Positions 11,801 through 21,561 of a DNA stretch of 64,000 nt are shown here, one piece after another; the first letter of the stretch is position 1; every line of letters starts with the position of its first letter. The position numbers and the translations under genes were made by a program. This DNA comes from Tubulanus polymorphus (lineage: Eukaryota > Nemertea > Palaeonemertea > Tubulaniformes > Tubulanidae): positions 16,944,450 to 17,008,449 of the forward strand of contig NC_134029.1 of assembly GCF_964204645.1 (NCBI RefSeq), written 5' to 3'. The notes under the pieces are model-generated. The model saw only the letters and a list, made by a program, of their open reading frames with translations, was not told the DNA's origin and ran no database searches.

Positions 11801-12705
11801 AAACTAATATGATTGCTACTATGGATTCAAACCTAATTGAGAACTGTGGATGTGGGTCCTGGTTAAACCTACAGTTTCAATCGCAAGATCCAGTCCTGTT
11901 TCTCACAGTTCTGGGTTATTATAATTTGACTCAAGATCGGAATGAGACACATGCATCTAAATTGTACTCGCCGTGATTTGTATTCATACATAACGACTTA
12001 TATCGGTAGAACATTAAATATCTCTAACTAGCCCAAAATTAGTCATTTATTTATCCTTAACTTTTTATGTTTATGCAGTTCAAACCTGCAGTTGGCAGGC
12101 ACTATTCATGAAGTACTCGATTGCATCAATAAAATGCACATCATTTGTTCACGCCCTACAACACACTCACTAATATGTTTATCATGTCATTGGCCTAGGC
12201 CTATGTTACAGTAGCAACAGTTACAGTGGTAAGAGTTTATTGATTCAAAACCAAATGACTGGAATCAGTGTCAGTCAGAGACGATGTCAGAATCATGCAA
12301 CCACTTACATAAACGGTGACATGCTGAAATTGGCGATAGAAAAGTTTCTCAGTAATAGCTAAACTAAAATTCAAATCAGTAGCATATTTGATATATGTGA
12401 ACATGTCACATTTGAAAATAACTTAGACCAAAAAATACATGTATATTTGCTATAAAATTATATTATATACGGTATATTCTATTCATCGGGCATTTGCCCT
12501 TTAATCAAGAACAATGGAACTGGGTCCACATGAAGCGATCAACCTTACCTTGAGTATTAACACACTGTAATAGCTTTGAGGATATGTAGCGATATTGTTG
12601 TAAATCCTCGACTACTGTTTTAGGGTTTGACTTCTGACTGTTTAACTTCTCCAAACTTTCGAACAGTGTTTTACATCGACTGGTTCGTTCCATTGTGCTC
12701 TCCAA
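2618..12705 (-). CDS. AGTPBP1: Cytosolic carboxypeptidase 1, N-terminal part (8 exons)
   Basis: CCP1/Nna1 is a cytosolic M14 metallocarboxypeptidase that trims glutamates from tubulin tails and other proteins. Exons (minus strand): 12549-12705, 11594-11661, 11446-11512, 6728-6874, 6510-6641, 6091-6222, 5711-5857, 2618-2842. All junctions are GT-AG and the phases agree, giving about 358 codons. The product follows vertebrate CCP1 from its N terminus: a YISSKLLQCVNTQ helix, then ARM-like repeats with landmarks IGPKDRKFGLKARL, LGKNGAVTYLFKI, YALDTLTMLVKS, FFEWHRSDTKNRH, GIRILYNT and SLIMRRCFPRNRLPL. Identification is by remembered family sequence, not by a search. The zinc-carboxypeptidase domain would be encoded left of the window, so this is a partial gene. 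ATG at 12705 is taken as the start; a second in-frame ATG lies four codons later. Promoter and 5' UTR exons are not resolved. Confidence 0.9.
2967..3190 (+). repeat. Left-end fragment of the ~150-bp-unit TIR element
   Basis: Begins with ACTAGGGGTACAGGGACA, as the fuller copy does at 3808. It continues with one diverged copy of the tandem unit (AATGCCCCTTGTGAAC..., ACTCACCACAATAATG). It lies in the large CCP1 intron 7. The stretch between it and 3808 holds nothing I recognise. Confidence 0.6.
3808..5211 (+). repeat. TIR element with internal ~150-bp tandem repeats
   Basis: Left side contains GCCCACTTGGGA (near 3829) and the right end has the inverse TCCCAAGTGGGC (near 5192). The latter sits beside the palindrome GGGACTAAAGTCCC. 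About 3870-4640 holds some five tandem copies of a roughly 145-160-bp unit starting near TTCAACGCCCCCTGGTGACC. A unique right half (4640-5200) follows. There is no coding capacity, so this looks like a non-autonomous DNA element. It sits inside a CCP1 intron. Confidence 0.7.
5220..5600 (+). repeat. Decayed second copy of the element's right half
   Basis: Sequence from about 5250 to 5580 repeats 4820-5170 in the same order (GGCCATCTTGA-like, AAAAAGTGCTGATCTTAG, GTCTAGGGTAGATACAT, GATTTCGTCTATGG) with many substitutions. It is an old tandem remnant next to the fuller copy. Confidence 0.6.
5711..5857 (-). CDS. AGTPBP1: CCP1 coding exon 7
   Basis: 147 bases with acceptor gttattgtag and donor TTGA|gtaagt. 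It encodes SNSARAVGQGGVPILLTMF and FEWHRSDTKNRHVNLRKAV, a conserved CCP1 landmark. Symmetric phase 1-1 exon. Confidence 0.9.
6091..6222 (-). CDS. AGTPBP1: CCP1 coding exon 6
   Basis: 132 bases with acceptor ttttttatag and donor TCAA|gtgagt. It encodes VNASYLGKNGAVTYLFKI and YALDTLTMLVKS, an ARM-like repeat. Symmetric phase 1-1 exon. Confidence 0.9.
6510..6641 (-). CDS. AGTPBP1: CCP1 coding exon 5
   Basis: 132 bases with acceptor aattttcag and donor AATG|gtaggt. It encodes DRKFGLKARLGQALPITLTL...LLLVLKLYAAN, very close to vertebrate CCP1. It has no ATG. Symmetric phase 1-1 exon. Confidence 0.9.
6728..6874 (-). CDS. AGTPBP1: CCP1 coding exon 4
   Basis: 147 bases. The acceptor is ttatgtttcag and the donor AAAG|gtgaac. 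It encodes an ARM-like helix pair containing RGVTQILFHVL and LIAVHQVLGRIGPK. It is a symmetric phase 1-1 exon. Confidence 0.9.
6875..8040. other. CCP1 intron 3, first part
   Basis: No coding signal. ORFs near 7446-7798 (plus) are composed of simple low-information sequence and have no homology that I can see. Confidence 0.4.
8044..9136 (+). repeat. 1.1-kb DNA element with TTTGACGCC ends, copy 1
   Basis: Bounded by TTTTGACGCCTTATAAAACG on the left and GGCGTCAAA on the right, which are inverse of each other. An inverted copy lies at 42116-43298. It contains TTCAATTCAATTCTTTATTG, a GC-rich CGGGCCCGGGGACCGGG patch and AGAAGAGCTCTTTCTTC. No ORF of note. It is a non-autonomous TIR element or a shortened relative. 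Similarity to the second copy may extend a few tens of bases past the TIRs, so the exact ends are uncertain. Confidence 0.6.
9232..10400 (+). repeat. Dispersed element, copy 1 (pair with 50925-52380)
   Basis: Shares long blocks with intron 2 of the transporter gene. Examples are AAGTGTGGTTTACCTTGAAA, TATGGCCGCGGAA, GAGGCCTTGTGTA and AAAAACGTACC near the end. Both copies are in direct orientation. I see no protein domain in the small ORFs, so it is a non-coding dispersed repeat of unknown class. Confidence 0.6.
10400..11445. other. CCP1 intron 3, last part
   Basis: No gene. At 11213-11260 a short stretch (GAACAAGAAAATTGATTTTA then ATTTGACGCC) matches the end and outer flank of the TTTGACGCC element. 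It may be a solo end of that family. Confidence 0.4.
11446..11512 (-). CDS. AGTPBP1: CCP1 coding exon 3
   Basis: The acceptor is atttccag and the donor CAC|gtaagt. It encodes ISNDKTVSLNLILLISELL, the helix matching the LNILSILVELV segment of vertebrate CCP1. It leaves in phase 1. Confidence 0.8.
11594..11661 (-). CDS. AGTPBP1: CCP1 coding exon 2
   Basis: The acceptor is ttttgccag and the donor GAG|gtaata. It encodes DKLTKDHVIKCGAYVESILTALE after joining to exon 1 (phase 1 in, phase 0 out). It is separated from exon 3 by only 81 bases. Confidence 0.8.
11662..12548. other. CCP1 intron 1
   Basis: AT-rich intron between coding exons 1 and 2. No RNA gene, repeat boundary or coding signal was seen. 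Confidence 0.5.
12549..12705 (-). CDS. AGTPBP1: CCP1 coding exon 1
   Basis: Starts at ATG 12705 and encodes about 52 residues (MESTMERTSRCKTLF...). It ends at CAAG|gtaagg in phase 1. The helix LFESLEKLNSQKSNP and the segment YISSKLLQCVN align with the start of vertebrate CCP1. No in-frame upstream coding sequence looks conserved, which supports this start. Confidence 0.85.
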
Positions 12706-13500
12706 AAATGTTTCTCTTCAACTACGTAGGCTTATAGCCAAATCCTTGAAAAAAAGTATTCAACCTAATCAAATAACAATAATACGACATTCAGGGGCAA
12801 AGGGCTGCATATCTATAAGTCAGTATCAAGCTTCATCCCAAGAATCAGGGATGAAAAATCAACCTTTATGTGCACTTGCACCCTAGACATTGAAAACAAA
12901 GCCTAGATACTAGACTAGGGTAGATGTCTAAGCCATACATCGAGACAATTAATCAAACAAACCTCTCAAAAACCCGCCTAGAATACATTGATTGATCAAA
13001 AGATTAATAATGAATTTACGCAATGAAACGAAACAAGACAGTAGACCAGACCCCACATCATACTAGACATAGCCTATACCATTTATTTGAAGACAACATC
13101 AAAAGTTTAGAAACGTCAGTGGTGCTGGAACTGTAGCAGTGAATACCTTGTTTTTGATGAAATTGAAGTAAATTTGCCACGGCAACACACAAAAGCTGTA
13201 AAAAATCAGTAATTGGCTACAGCAATTAAAAATTGCTTCCAACCCGTACGTAGAAATGACAAATATTTCATGTCGTAGCAGTGGTTGTCTCCACAGAGAA
13301 AGAATGTCGCTCTACGATCCCAGTAGAGTATCCACCCACCCAGATACAAGCATTCATATTCGTGTGACTCTTGCCCACTGGAGTGCTGCCGGCATTTTTG
13401 TCGAGAAAATGTCATTCGCATCTTAATATCTGTGGTACATCAGACACCAGGGACATCGCCATAGGTCCGACAGACCTAGATTTAGGTATAACCCTAAACC
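12706..13500. other. Upstream of CCP1 start
   Basis: Region that should hold the 5' UTR or further 5' exons and perhaps the promoter of the minus-strand CCP1 gene. No TATA box or CpG-rich core could be assigned with confidence. Near 13485-13515 there is a short telomere-like stretch (CCTAAACCTAACCCTAGGG). Confidence 0.4.
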
Positions 13501-13507
13501 TAACCCT

Positions 13508-14300
13508 AGGGTTAAATACTAAGTTATTCTACTATTCTATGCCCCCTGGTGACCACATAGAATAACTTATGTCCTTATAACTCACCACAATCATAGACAA
13601 TGTCATGAGCTACAACTATGCAATTGATTGTGGTAACAAAATATGCTTAGGTATCAATATAATCTGGAAAAACTTTTTCCCACCAATGGATGAGTACTGA
13701 TGATACCAAGATGGCTGTCAATTACGTAATAATTGGCCGATCAAAAATACCTGTCTCAGGTATAAAACATCCCTTTCCAAAGAATACCCTTCACAAATTG
13801 CAATGAGAAATTGCAAACCAATAGGAAGCTACAGGACTCAGAATTAGGGCCAAAATTGACATTTTTGGGCACTAAAAAGGTCATAGGAGTCCGATCGTGG
13901 TCACCAGGGGGCATTGATGGCCATCTTGAGTCCGATCGACCAAATTTTTCTTATAGTGATGGGCCCTTGGGGGATTCAAATATAGCCTATACGAAAGATC
14001 AAGGTAATTGATTTAGGGCCTTAGTGTCTTCAAAATTTCCCTCAAAAAGTTCAAAAAGTGTAAAAAGTGCTGATTTTGACGAACAACAATGGCTGCCAGT
14101 CGGCCATCTTGATTGTGACAGGGCCAGTTTTTGGGCTGAAGATGTGTCTAGGGTAGATACATGTATAAACCAAATATCAAGATATTACCTTGAAGCGTCT
14201 TCAAAACTTCCCCAAATAACTGGATTCCGTCTACGGACGGACGACGGACGAAAAGTGAATGCAATAGCCCGCTGGGACTAAAGTCCCAAGTGGGCTAAAA
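13508..14300 (+). repeat. Second copy of the tandem-unit TIR element, left-truncated
   Basis: Matches 4325-5211 closely in the same orientation. It has one tandem unit (CCCCCTGGTGACCACATAG), the GGGCACTAAAAAGGTCATAG block, and the right end GGGACTAAAGTCCCAAGTGG. The left TIR is missing and the internal array is reduced to a single unit. Confidence 0.7.
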
Positions 14301-14902
14301 AACGTTTTTAACGATTTGCTCTAAAATGCTGTCTGATGGTGTCTATTGTCTGAGGGAGAGACCCAGACCCCCCACAGCCTTTGGTCCTGTAAAATGGCCT
14401 CTTTATTACAAATGTCTGACCATGGGTGGCGGGACCGGGGCGTTTGGGGCCGGACAAATATTTTACTAGTTAGTTCCGCACATTTTGGCCGACCCAAAAA
14501 AACTTTAGTTGTTCCTGTCAGTTTTATCCCTGCCCTGATAACCTCTCTACAAGCTGATTAAGATGATGCATCTCCTAATGCCTGCAGGGCCCAAGGTACC
14601 GGCACTGGGGCTGCCACTTTTCTGCGACATGAACATAAGTTTTTACATAGCCTGCTGAACTCATAAGATATGGACTGTTGTGTAAATAACCGTTATTGAC
14701 GTACCTTGAATGTGCTCTGTTGTAATCATAATTATCTTTTTACGTAATACATGCCTACGGTAGGTACCCAGTGGCGGAAATGGTGAAATTGTGAGCATAG
14801 GCCTATATCATTCTTAATTTCAACCAGGAAAGTGAATTAGATAAGCTTTCGCCGCCCTTTCAAATTCCAATATGACTTATCATTGGACATAGAGGTTCAA
14901 AG
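14301..14902. other. No gene recognised
   Basis: Spacer between the TIR element and the LINE triplication. Small ORFs are present, none with a recognisable domain. Confidence 0.45.
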
Positions 14903-15829
14903 TGAAACAAGTCAAATGTATGCTGTGTCGTATGTGCTTCATTTTTGAGAGCAGAGGATGCTGTTTTGTTTGATCGAATCGATCAGATCAGATCGAGTGA
15001 GTCGTCGACGTCGTCAGAGACGAGTTGAGGCAGGCTGGCTAACGAAAAGTTTGTTTTTAACCACTGACGATTTGACTTTTAAAGTTTATCATAGGATTCG
15101 GTTAAATTACCTTTACAAACAGTCTCTACTCTTAAGTCAGTTAGGGAAGTTCGCAGGTTGAATGAATAGCTGTAAAAACTTTGGCCGAATAGGCCTAAAA
15201 TCTAACACTTTTCTGTCATTTTTTCAACCGAGCAACCAGTAATGACGTCAAACGGGGAACGCCCAGGACTTCTTTGAGTGTGCAGTCGGCTATGGTTTGT
15301 TCATATACGCGAAGTATCTGTCAAATAATTCAATTCAATAAACTCTTTATTGGCGCTATTGCACTTTCGTACCCCCCTACCAAAAATTTTTATTTCTGTA
15401 TATTATTATTCAGGGAGGTCTGTAGAGTCAAAATAAATTACTTTTGACAAAAAATAATTTTTTTCTAAGCCAAAATTCTGATAATTTAGGGCCAATTTCC
15501 TCGATTCAAACCGACAGGTCGGCCATGTTTCCGCACTAATTACCACCTAAAAACATCTGAATAAATATATCTCAATAAATTTAATTGAATTGAATTGACA
15601 AAATTTCGTTTTTGGGCATATAACTTTTCTTCATCAGAACATCTTTAAATCAATAGCTAAGTATGAAAATAATGCAATCATACGCGTTATTTTCAGAGAT
15701 GGTTATGTTTGAAAACATGGTTTTTGCTAAGTTTTTATGTCATGACATTTCAGTGGAGGGTTAGCAACTTTGATTGACATCCAATATGGCGTTGTTGACG
15801 TGCAAAAGGTAGAAAGTTTCTAATGTCCG
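14903..15829 (+). repeat. Non-LINE flank of unit 1
   Basis: About 0.93 kb, repeated at 24835-25772 and 28145-29082. It contains GAGTCGTCGACGTCGTCAGA, a CAATTCAATTCAATAAACTC stretch and a GACGTGCAAAAGGTAGAAAG end that abuts the LINE tail. A 67-codon ORF repeats in all copies but shows no known domain. It is the sequence into which LINE A had inserted before the duplication. Confidence 0.8.
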
Positions 15830-16165
15830 ATACGAATACGAATACGAATACGAATATTTATTTGCACTCCAACCATTTCCATGGTATATGGAGGAAAACA
15901 GTATTTACAATAATTACATAAACAGTAATAAAAGCTACAAAACTTAATTAACTGGTCTCACACTTGTGTACAAAATATACTATTTACTATTTACAATACA
16001 TATATTTACAATACATACACTACCGGAGGGATTTATATACATCTAGACCTATTTTGATGAATTTAGCCATATTTAAAGTTGGATTTTTTAATACATCTAA
16101 GTTCCGAAAGGTATTAATATCTAAGTGGTTTTCACGGGGTTCGGTAAGCAAATTACAATCGAAAA
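15830..16165 (-). repeat. LINE A copy 1, 3' end (left of insertion)
   Basis: Minus-strand LINE 3' end with a tail of ATTCGT repeats (plus strand CGAATACGAATACG). It stops abruptly at ...ACAATCGAAAA, where the Helitron-like insertion begins. The sequence resumes at 22799. Confidence 0.85.
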
Positions 16166-16449
16166 ATATAGCTGCATAGCAGCGATAACGGGTTTCTGCC
16201 TAACTTTCATATGTCGCACTGGCGAATGACGAACTACTTACTAGCAACCTGGCGGATTGTCACTAGCTATGAGTGGAATCCTCAATTGCCACAGCAGCAC
16301 TGCAGGAACCCCATTGTACTGTGGCAGTCGCCATGCCATCAAGCTCAAATCCTTGCCAGGGACAATGTTGTAAATGACATCAGAACTTGGCCAAGCATAT
16401 GGGGATAAGCACCAAATTTGGAAACAATAATTATACACAACACATATCA

Positions 16450-17584
16450 TCATACCATCCACCTTTTATTTATATTTCATCCCACAACATTGATTACAAA
16501 CATTTCTGAATACTATCTCACTGCACAATACAAAATACATACATCGCCACAAATGATTGCTACATGATCAATTACCATTTCCTATATATTCAATACAATC
16601 CTTCATACAGTTCCATACATAATCATTCATAAGACTGTACATATGTGTTTAGTAATATTAATGGTGGTAATATATGTACAGTGTTATCACATCAAAACCT
16701 ATGGCAACAACGCATCAATATCCCCCAGCATGAAATATTACTCATTTTGTACACTGTACATAGCTGTTACATTCCAACACATCCATTCCACACAGTGACT
16801 GCTTCATCCCCATGACAGCTAGATATATACATCCACCACCATATCTTACTGTTACATTGCTACATATCAATCACAATGTCAAATATCATTCATGCCCCAT
16901 TACAACTATCTACATACTTTCCCCAGCTTATACCACTGTTACTTAACAACATATCAATTCCAAATACACACTGTTTCATTCCCTAGAAACTAGGTACATC
17001 AATTTACCCATTTACTATTGTCACACAATCTTCAAAAACACTAAAATATAAACCCTGTCACTCATAAATGAATTCACATAAAGGTCACATAAAATTAAAA
17101 TCATAACTACACATGCCTGTATATACAAAACCCCACTATTGTAACACACCTGACCCTCCTATATACATCCACATAGATGTTTCCACATATCGAAATCAAA
17201 ACATACACTACATACACACCACTACACAACACCCTGCTTCATTAATACGCGTCACCCTCTGACATATATTCGCAGAGGAGACTCTACAGAACGAAATATT
17301 ATAACCTCCCATACACATTTACACAACCCAGTACCATAACCTCCTACACATGTGTCATGATAAGCAAACAACATCGAAATTCAAATGTGTACAAGTGGAC
17401 AGAATTAAACAACATAAACCTATTACCAACTTGTGACATTATCATATTATAACATTACAAAACCCATCCAAATAGGAGACTCTGATAATCGAAACATTTA
17501 CTACATTTGCACCAGCACACAACTCCCCTATAAACAAATCTGCCTGAATAACCATAAAAGCGATAACATTAAAAACCTCATTTT
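16450..17584. other. G-depleted tract downstream of the polyprotein gene
   Basis: Over about 1.1 kb the plus strand is made mostly of A, C and T, with G strikingly rare by eye. The minus-strand transcript would thus be C-poor. Degenerate short motifs recur (ATACATACA, CATCCA, CACAACA) but no clean period is evident. There is no ORF of interest. It is probably a 3' noncoding part of the element. Confidence 0.6.
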
Positions 17585-17626
17585 CTAATGAGTAAATACA
17601 GTTTATAAACTGTATTTACTCATTAG
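17585..17626. repeat. Perfect 42-bp palindrome at the polyprotein stop codon
   Basis: The two 21-base arms (CTAATGAGTAAATACAGTTTA and its complement) meet with no loop. The TAA stop of the OTU-frame ORF lies within the arm. In RNA it would form a long hairpin spanning the stop, which could be a transcript-end or element-specific structure. Confidence 0.85.
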
Positions 17627-20149
17627 TTTTTTCAGTATTTTGTCGCTTGCCACACCAAGAGCAAATACATTCCTCAGATTGTTTCACACATGACACAACT
17701 TCATAGTGTACACCTCTGCAATTTTTCAAATAAATGTTGCCATTTAATTCACACACGATTTGGTGCACTGAAAGTAGAACCAGCGAATCGTAACCAACCA
17801 TTGCCTACAAATGTATATATATCAGCATGCAGTAAATCAGCTGTTGCAAGAATTTCAACCTCTGTCACCCAAGTACCTGTATATTTCATACGGGATTCAT
17901 CAATATACTCATTTATAGTAAGTTGTGGATTTCTCAGATGTGGTTGGAATTTGTCGGAATTCTGCCGCATGTGCTTTAAAACTTCGGTGCGTATAGCCCG
18001 ATGATATTGCTCAGTTCCACAGATTGAATATGAAATTGCCCGAAAAAAACAGCTTCCATCGCCTTTAATTTTCTGCGTATTACATGGAGAGTAGAGTTGT
18101 CCATCATATTTGGGCATACATTCATATCCGAGAGTTGAGGGTCGACAATGAATACCTAGAATAGAGCATAATGTTTTGCACTGACCTTTTTCTAGTGGGT
18201 TGTAAATTAAATCATCATGCTGCACGGATTCACTAGTAACAATTACATCGCATTCATCTACTTTTGGGTTTGTATAGGGCAGTTCATCTTCACTACTTGT
18301 TTGTTGGTAGTTTGGAGAGTATGTAGTCGTTGTTTCGATAATGCTATTCTCTACAGTAGTTTCAATTTCATGGTTGATAGAAGCCACTGTAATTTCATAC
18401 TGTATTGGTTGCCTCTGATTCATTGAAGCTGCAAGATTCTGACAATGTTTGACAATACAATTAACACAAGAGTACCTTACTAATACAGCATGTCCATCAG
18501 CGGTCATCATTCCTGATGCATCTCTCGAATGTGAATCAAATACCCAGTACATGTCATCCTGTTTTAAAACACAAAATGTATTTCCAGCAAATGTTATAAA
18601 GCATGTGTCGTAATTAAGCAGATTATTGTGCAAACATTCATGTAGTTCACTGATAATTCCAAAATTTCCAGCTCTCATTTCATCAGATAATTCAGATATA
18701 GCAACTTGAGGGGATCCAACAGTCACATTATAAATGGAATTTCCAATCTCAACAGCAGTTGGTAGCTCACTGATCAATAAATACATATTTGTTATTGTAT
18801 TCATATTAGTCAATGTTGCGTATAAATCATTTCCAATATTCAATACTGAATCAATATCATGAGGCATCCAGTTTATTACAGCTTTATTTGATGCATGAAT
18901 CATTGCAGCTAATGCATTTGTTACACATTGCTTACCTGAATGAATATCGTATTTTGGATGACCCTGGTGGAAATTTCCATGAATTGATGAACATCTCATA
19001 TTCTCAGCACTTAAACATGACTCACTGTTACCAAAATTGCCATCACAATCTCTACACGAAATCATACTCGAAATTGGTTGAATAGATGAGTCAGCTTTCA
19101 TTTTCGATGAGGTTTCATGTATATTGTGCCAGCGTTATCATGTTGAATCTTATCACAGTTGTCAAGTGTAATCTTTTCACAGATTCCATATATAGCCTTA
19201 TCATAGTTGCCTTGTTTAGTCTTATCATAGTTGTCATGCATAATCGTATCACAGTTGTCATGATTGAAGTCACAAAAAACTGATTTCACTTCAATTGTCT
19301 CAACTTTGTTTTTTGTCATATCTTCATTCGAATTAGTTCCACAATTTTGATTCATAGTCTGATCATAGATCTCATTAATATTCATTTCATGTTTTTCAGT
19401 CATTTTCATTTCATCTTTTTCATTTGTTTTCAAATCATAGTTTCCATTCATATGCATTTCATATTTTTCATTCATTTTCATTCCATGTTTTTCAGTCATT
19501 TTCATTTCATCTTTTTCATTTGCATTCAATTCATAGTTCTCATTAGTTTTTGGTTCAAAGTTTTCATTGATTTTCACTTCATACTTCTTGTTTTGATTGT
19601 TATCAGAGTTTTCTTTTTGCGTTTCGTTAAAGTTTTCATTTTGAGCGTTTTTTAGGTTTTCATTTAAGATTTCATTTTCAACTCTTCTGTAGTCTTCATC
19701 TTGAGATTTTTCATAATTTTTTTCCATTGATCCTTTTTTCATCTCTCTGTTTTGTCCAGTTAGGGCTGAGGGAACTCCAACCACCTCCACCTTCTGAAAA
19801 TAGAAAAAAAATTCATTCACTATACGTTCGTAGAATTTTCTAATGAGTTCAATTCAATTCAATAGCTTATAATTATCTCAACAAGAACCAGGGATGATAC
19901 GACACTGGTCAGTTACACACCCTCTAAGCAACTGGTTTATGATTTACTGATATGGTTTTTTCTGATAAAATACCAAAATCAGGCACCAAAATATTGCGCA
20001 GCTAACACATGTGATGAACAGTTTAATGAATTTTTTACTCGGAAAAAAGGCCTACATACTTCTTACTAGAAGATTAACATTTGCCTATGAAAAGAGGGTC
20101 TTACCTTCTTCGGCTGAAAGCTACCAGCTCTTCTTTTTCTTTTAGGCAT
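17616..20149 (-). CDS. C76-like plus OTU double cysteine-protease polyprotein, broken
   Basis: Exon 1 (20105-20149) encodes MPKRKRRAGSFQPKK, a nuclear-localisation-like start. It has donor AAG|gtaaga and joins in phase 0 to the acceptor ctattttcag at 19793. Exon 2 first encodes about 230 residues of low-complexity N/E/K/M repeats (NEKYEM, NEKDEMKMTEKH). After a frame change near 19101-19140 a 450-residue ORF follows (17749-19101). Residues 56-62 of that ORF are GKQCVTN and 186-194 contain VFDSHSRD. These are the Cys and Asp/His blocks of the herpesvirus-tegument-type protease family that also occurs in Helitron/PIF1 polyproteins. Residues 346-354 (KGDGSCFFR) and W411..EVEILATADLL are OTU blocks. 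The OTU histidine block (GVHYEVV) lies in another frame that ends at 17616. The gene is therefore either decayed or mis-sequenced at two points. Family membership is inferred from motifs. Confidence 0.75.
19101..19820 (-). repeat. Degenerate short-codon tandem repeats in the polyprotein
   Basis: Coding minisatellite with a period near 24-27 bases. It gives N-E-K-x-E-M-K-M and later N-Y-D-K-x-x-H/Q-D/G type peptides. The reverse strand is also open (F/H/I-rich), a by-product of the repeat. Confidence 0.75.
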
Positions 20150-20708
20150 GATGAGTAATGTACTGATCAATATCCTATTTCAAGTATCAACAAGTATCAA
20201 GTATGTGACCTATCACAAAAGAAACATTATCACAGCATTATTAATCAGCCTGTAGGAACTTTCTCTAAAATTTCGAAACAATAGGTGACACCTGCTACAA
20301 ATAGGTATGGTGTGTTGAACAAGCAGCCTGTCAGCTGTGATAGCTCCGCTGGGTTTGGTTGATGGCAAGATTGGAAGAAAATTGAATAAAATGTGTTGAA
20401 AACAATGCATCAAAAATGTCTCCAAAACTAAACAAATTAACTGGATTTTGTTTGCAAACTTTTGGAATAAACCCTATAACCCACATAGGCTAGACGTAGT
20501 ATCCTGAACAAATGTGCAACGACGAGTATTAAAACAGGCAGTGAACACTATTATGGTTCGCCCGATTACCGATTGGTGGCTCATTTTAAGATGGGTTGAA
20601 ACAAAAATAAAAGGGTGGTCTTCCCTCTGAAACCTGTTGTTGCGGGGAATACCTGCATGATGAGTCTTGTTTAAAAAAATAAATAAATAGGAAATTGAAT
20701 AATTGGTC
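20150..20708. other. Upstream of the polyprotein gene
   Basis: Within the Helitron-like insertion and presumably containing its promoter. No TATA box or exon is evident. A 70-codon minus ORF at 20213-20425 has no recognisable domain. Confidence 0.35.
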
Positions 20709-21561
20709 GTCAGGTTCCGTTTTAGAAAAGGAATGATGCCAATACAAATATCAACAAATTCAAGTTCTGGAATTACTCGTATGATGGCACTAGTCAGAAC
20801 CGGAAATTGGAACCTAAATCCACCTTGTTTTGTTGATTTGCAATAAAGATCTCTCGCTTCAAGTTTTTAATGAGCATTTTTTTTCACTAAATTTGTGATT
20901 TTTGGAAAATTTTTGACAGTTGAAGTAACGTTTTGTCCAATCTAACAGATTTCCAGGATATCATACTTAAAGGATTAAACGTGATGATGTATGTATGTAA
21001 AATACACTTACTAAAAAGGAAGTGCATATTTAACCTGGATCCGGTCACCGACTTCTGAACGCTATTTTGCCAAATCCATTTATTATGTAACAATTAAATC
21101 ATTTTATTGGGTTTAGGGTAAGGGTTTGGATAGGGTTAGTGTCAAGAGGGTGAGAAGAGGGTCCACAGGGTTCGATTTCACAAGTAGGGATAGGGTTAGG
21201 GTTAGGTGAGGCTAAATGTAGCTAAAACATTCGGATGGTTTTCAATGAGCTCTGTGATCTAATAGGAAGACGCTAGGCTAGTAATTCACTGGTCCGGGTA
21301 AACTCTGTTCTCCACACTTCCTTCCAATTATCTAAGCCGCGCACCTCTTTGCGCATGTGCATAGTAAATCAGCCAATTTAGAGACAATATTTGGCAAAAT
21401 AGCGTTCAGAAGTCAGTGACCAGATCCAGTAAAATAACTACTGCCTACTAAAAAATTGAGAGGCCAGATTTTTATTGCAAATAAACTAGAACATGGCAGA
21501 TTTAGGTACCAATATCCAGTTCTAACTAGCGCCATCAGTCGAGAAATTCAAGAACCTGACA
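20709..21561. repeat. Foldback/MITE with long imperfect inverted repeats
   Basis: Ends are GTCAGGTTC and GAACCTGAC. Inner inverted matches include ATCCGGTCACCGACTTCTGA (21040) against TCAGAAGTCAGTGACCAGAT (21408), and TTTGCAATAAAGATC (20838) against ATTTTTATTGCAAAT (21468). The left arm carries about 150 bp with no partner. The centre has degenerate TTAGGG-like sequence (21110-21215). It is nested inside the Helitron-like insertion. Target duplication is unclear. Confidence 0.65.
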
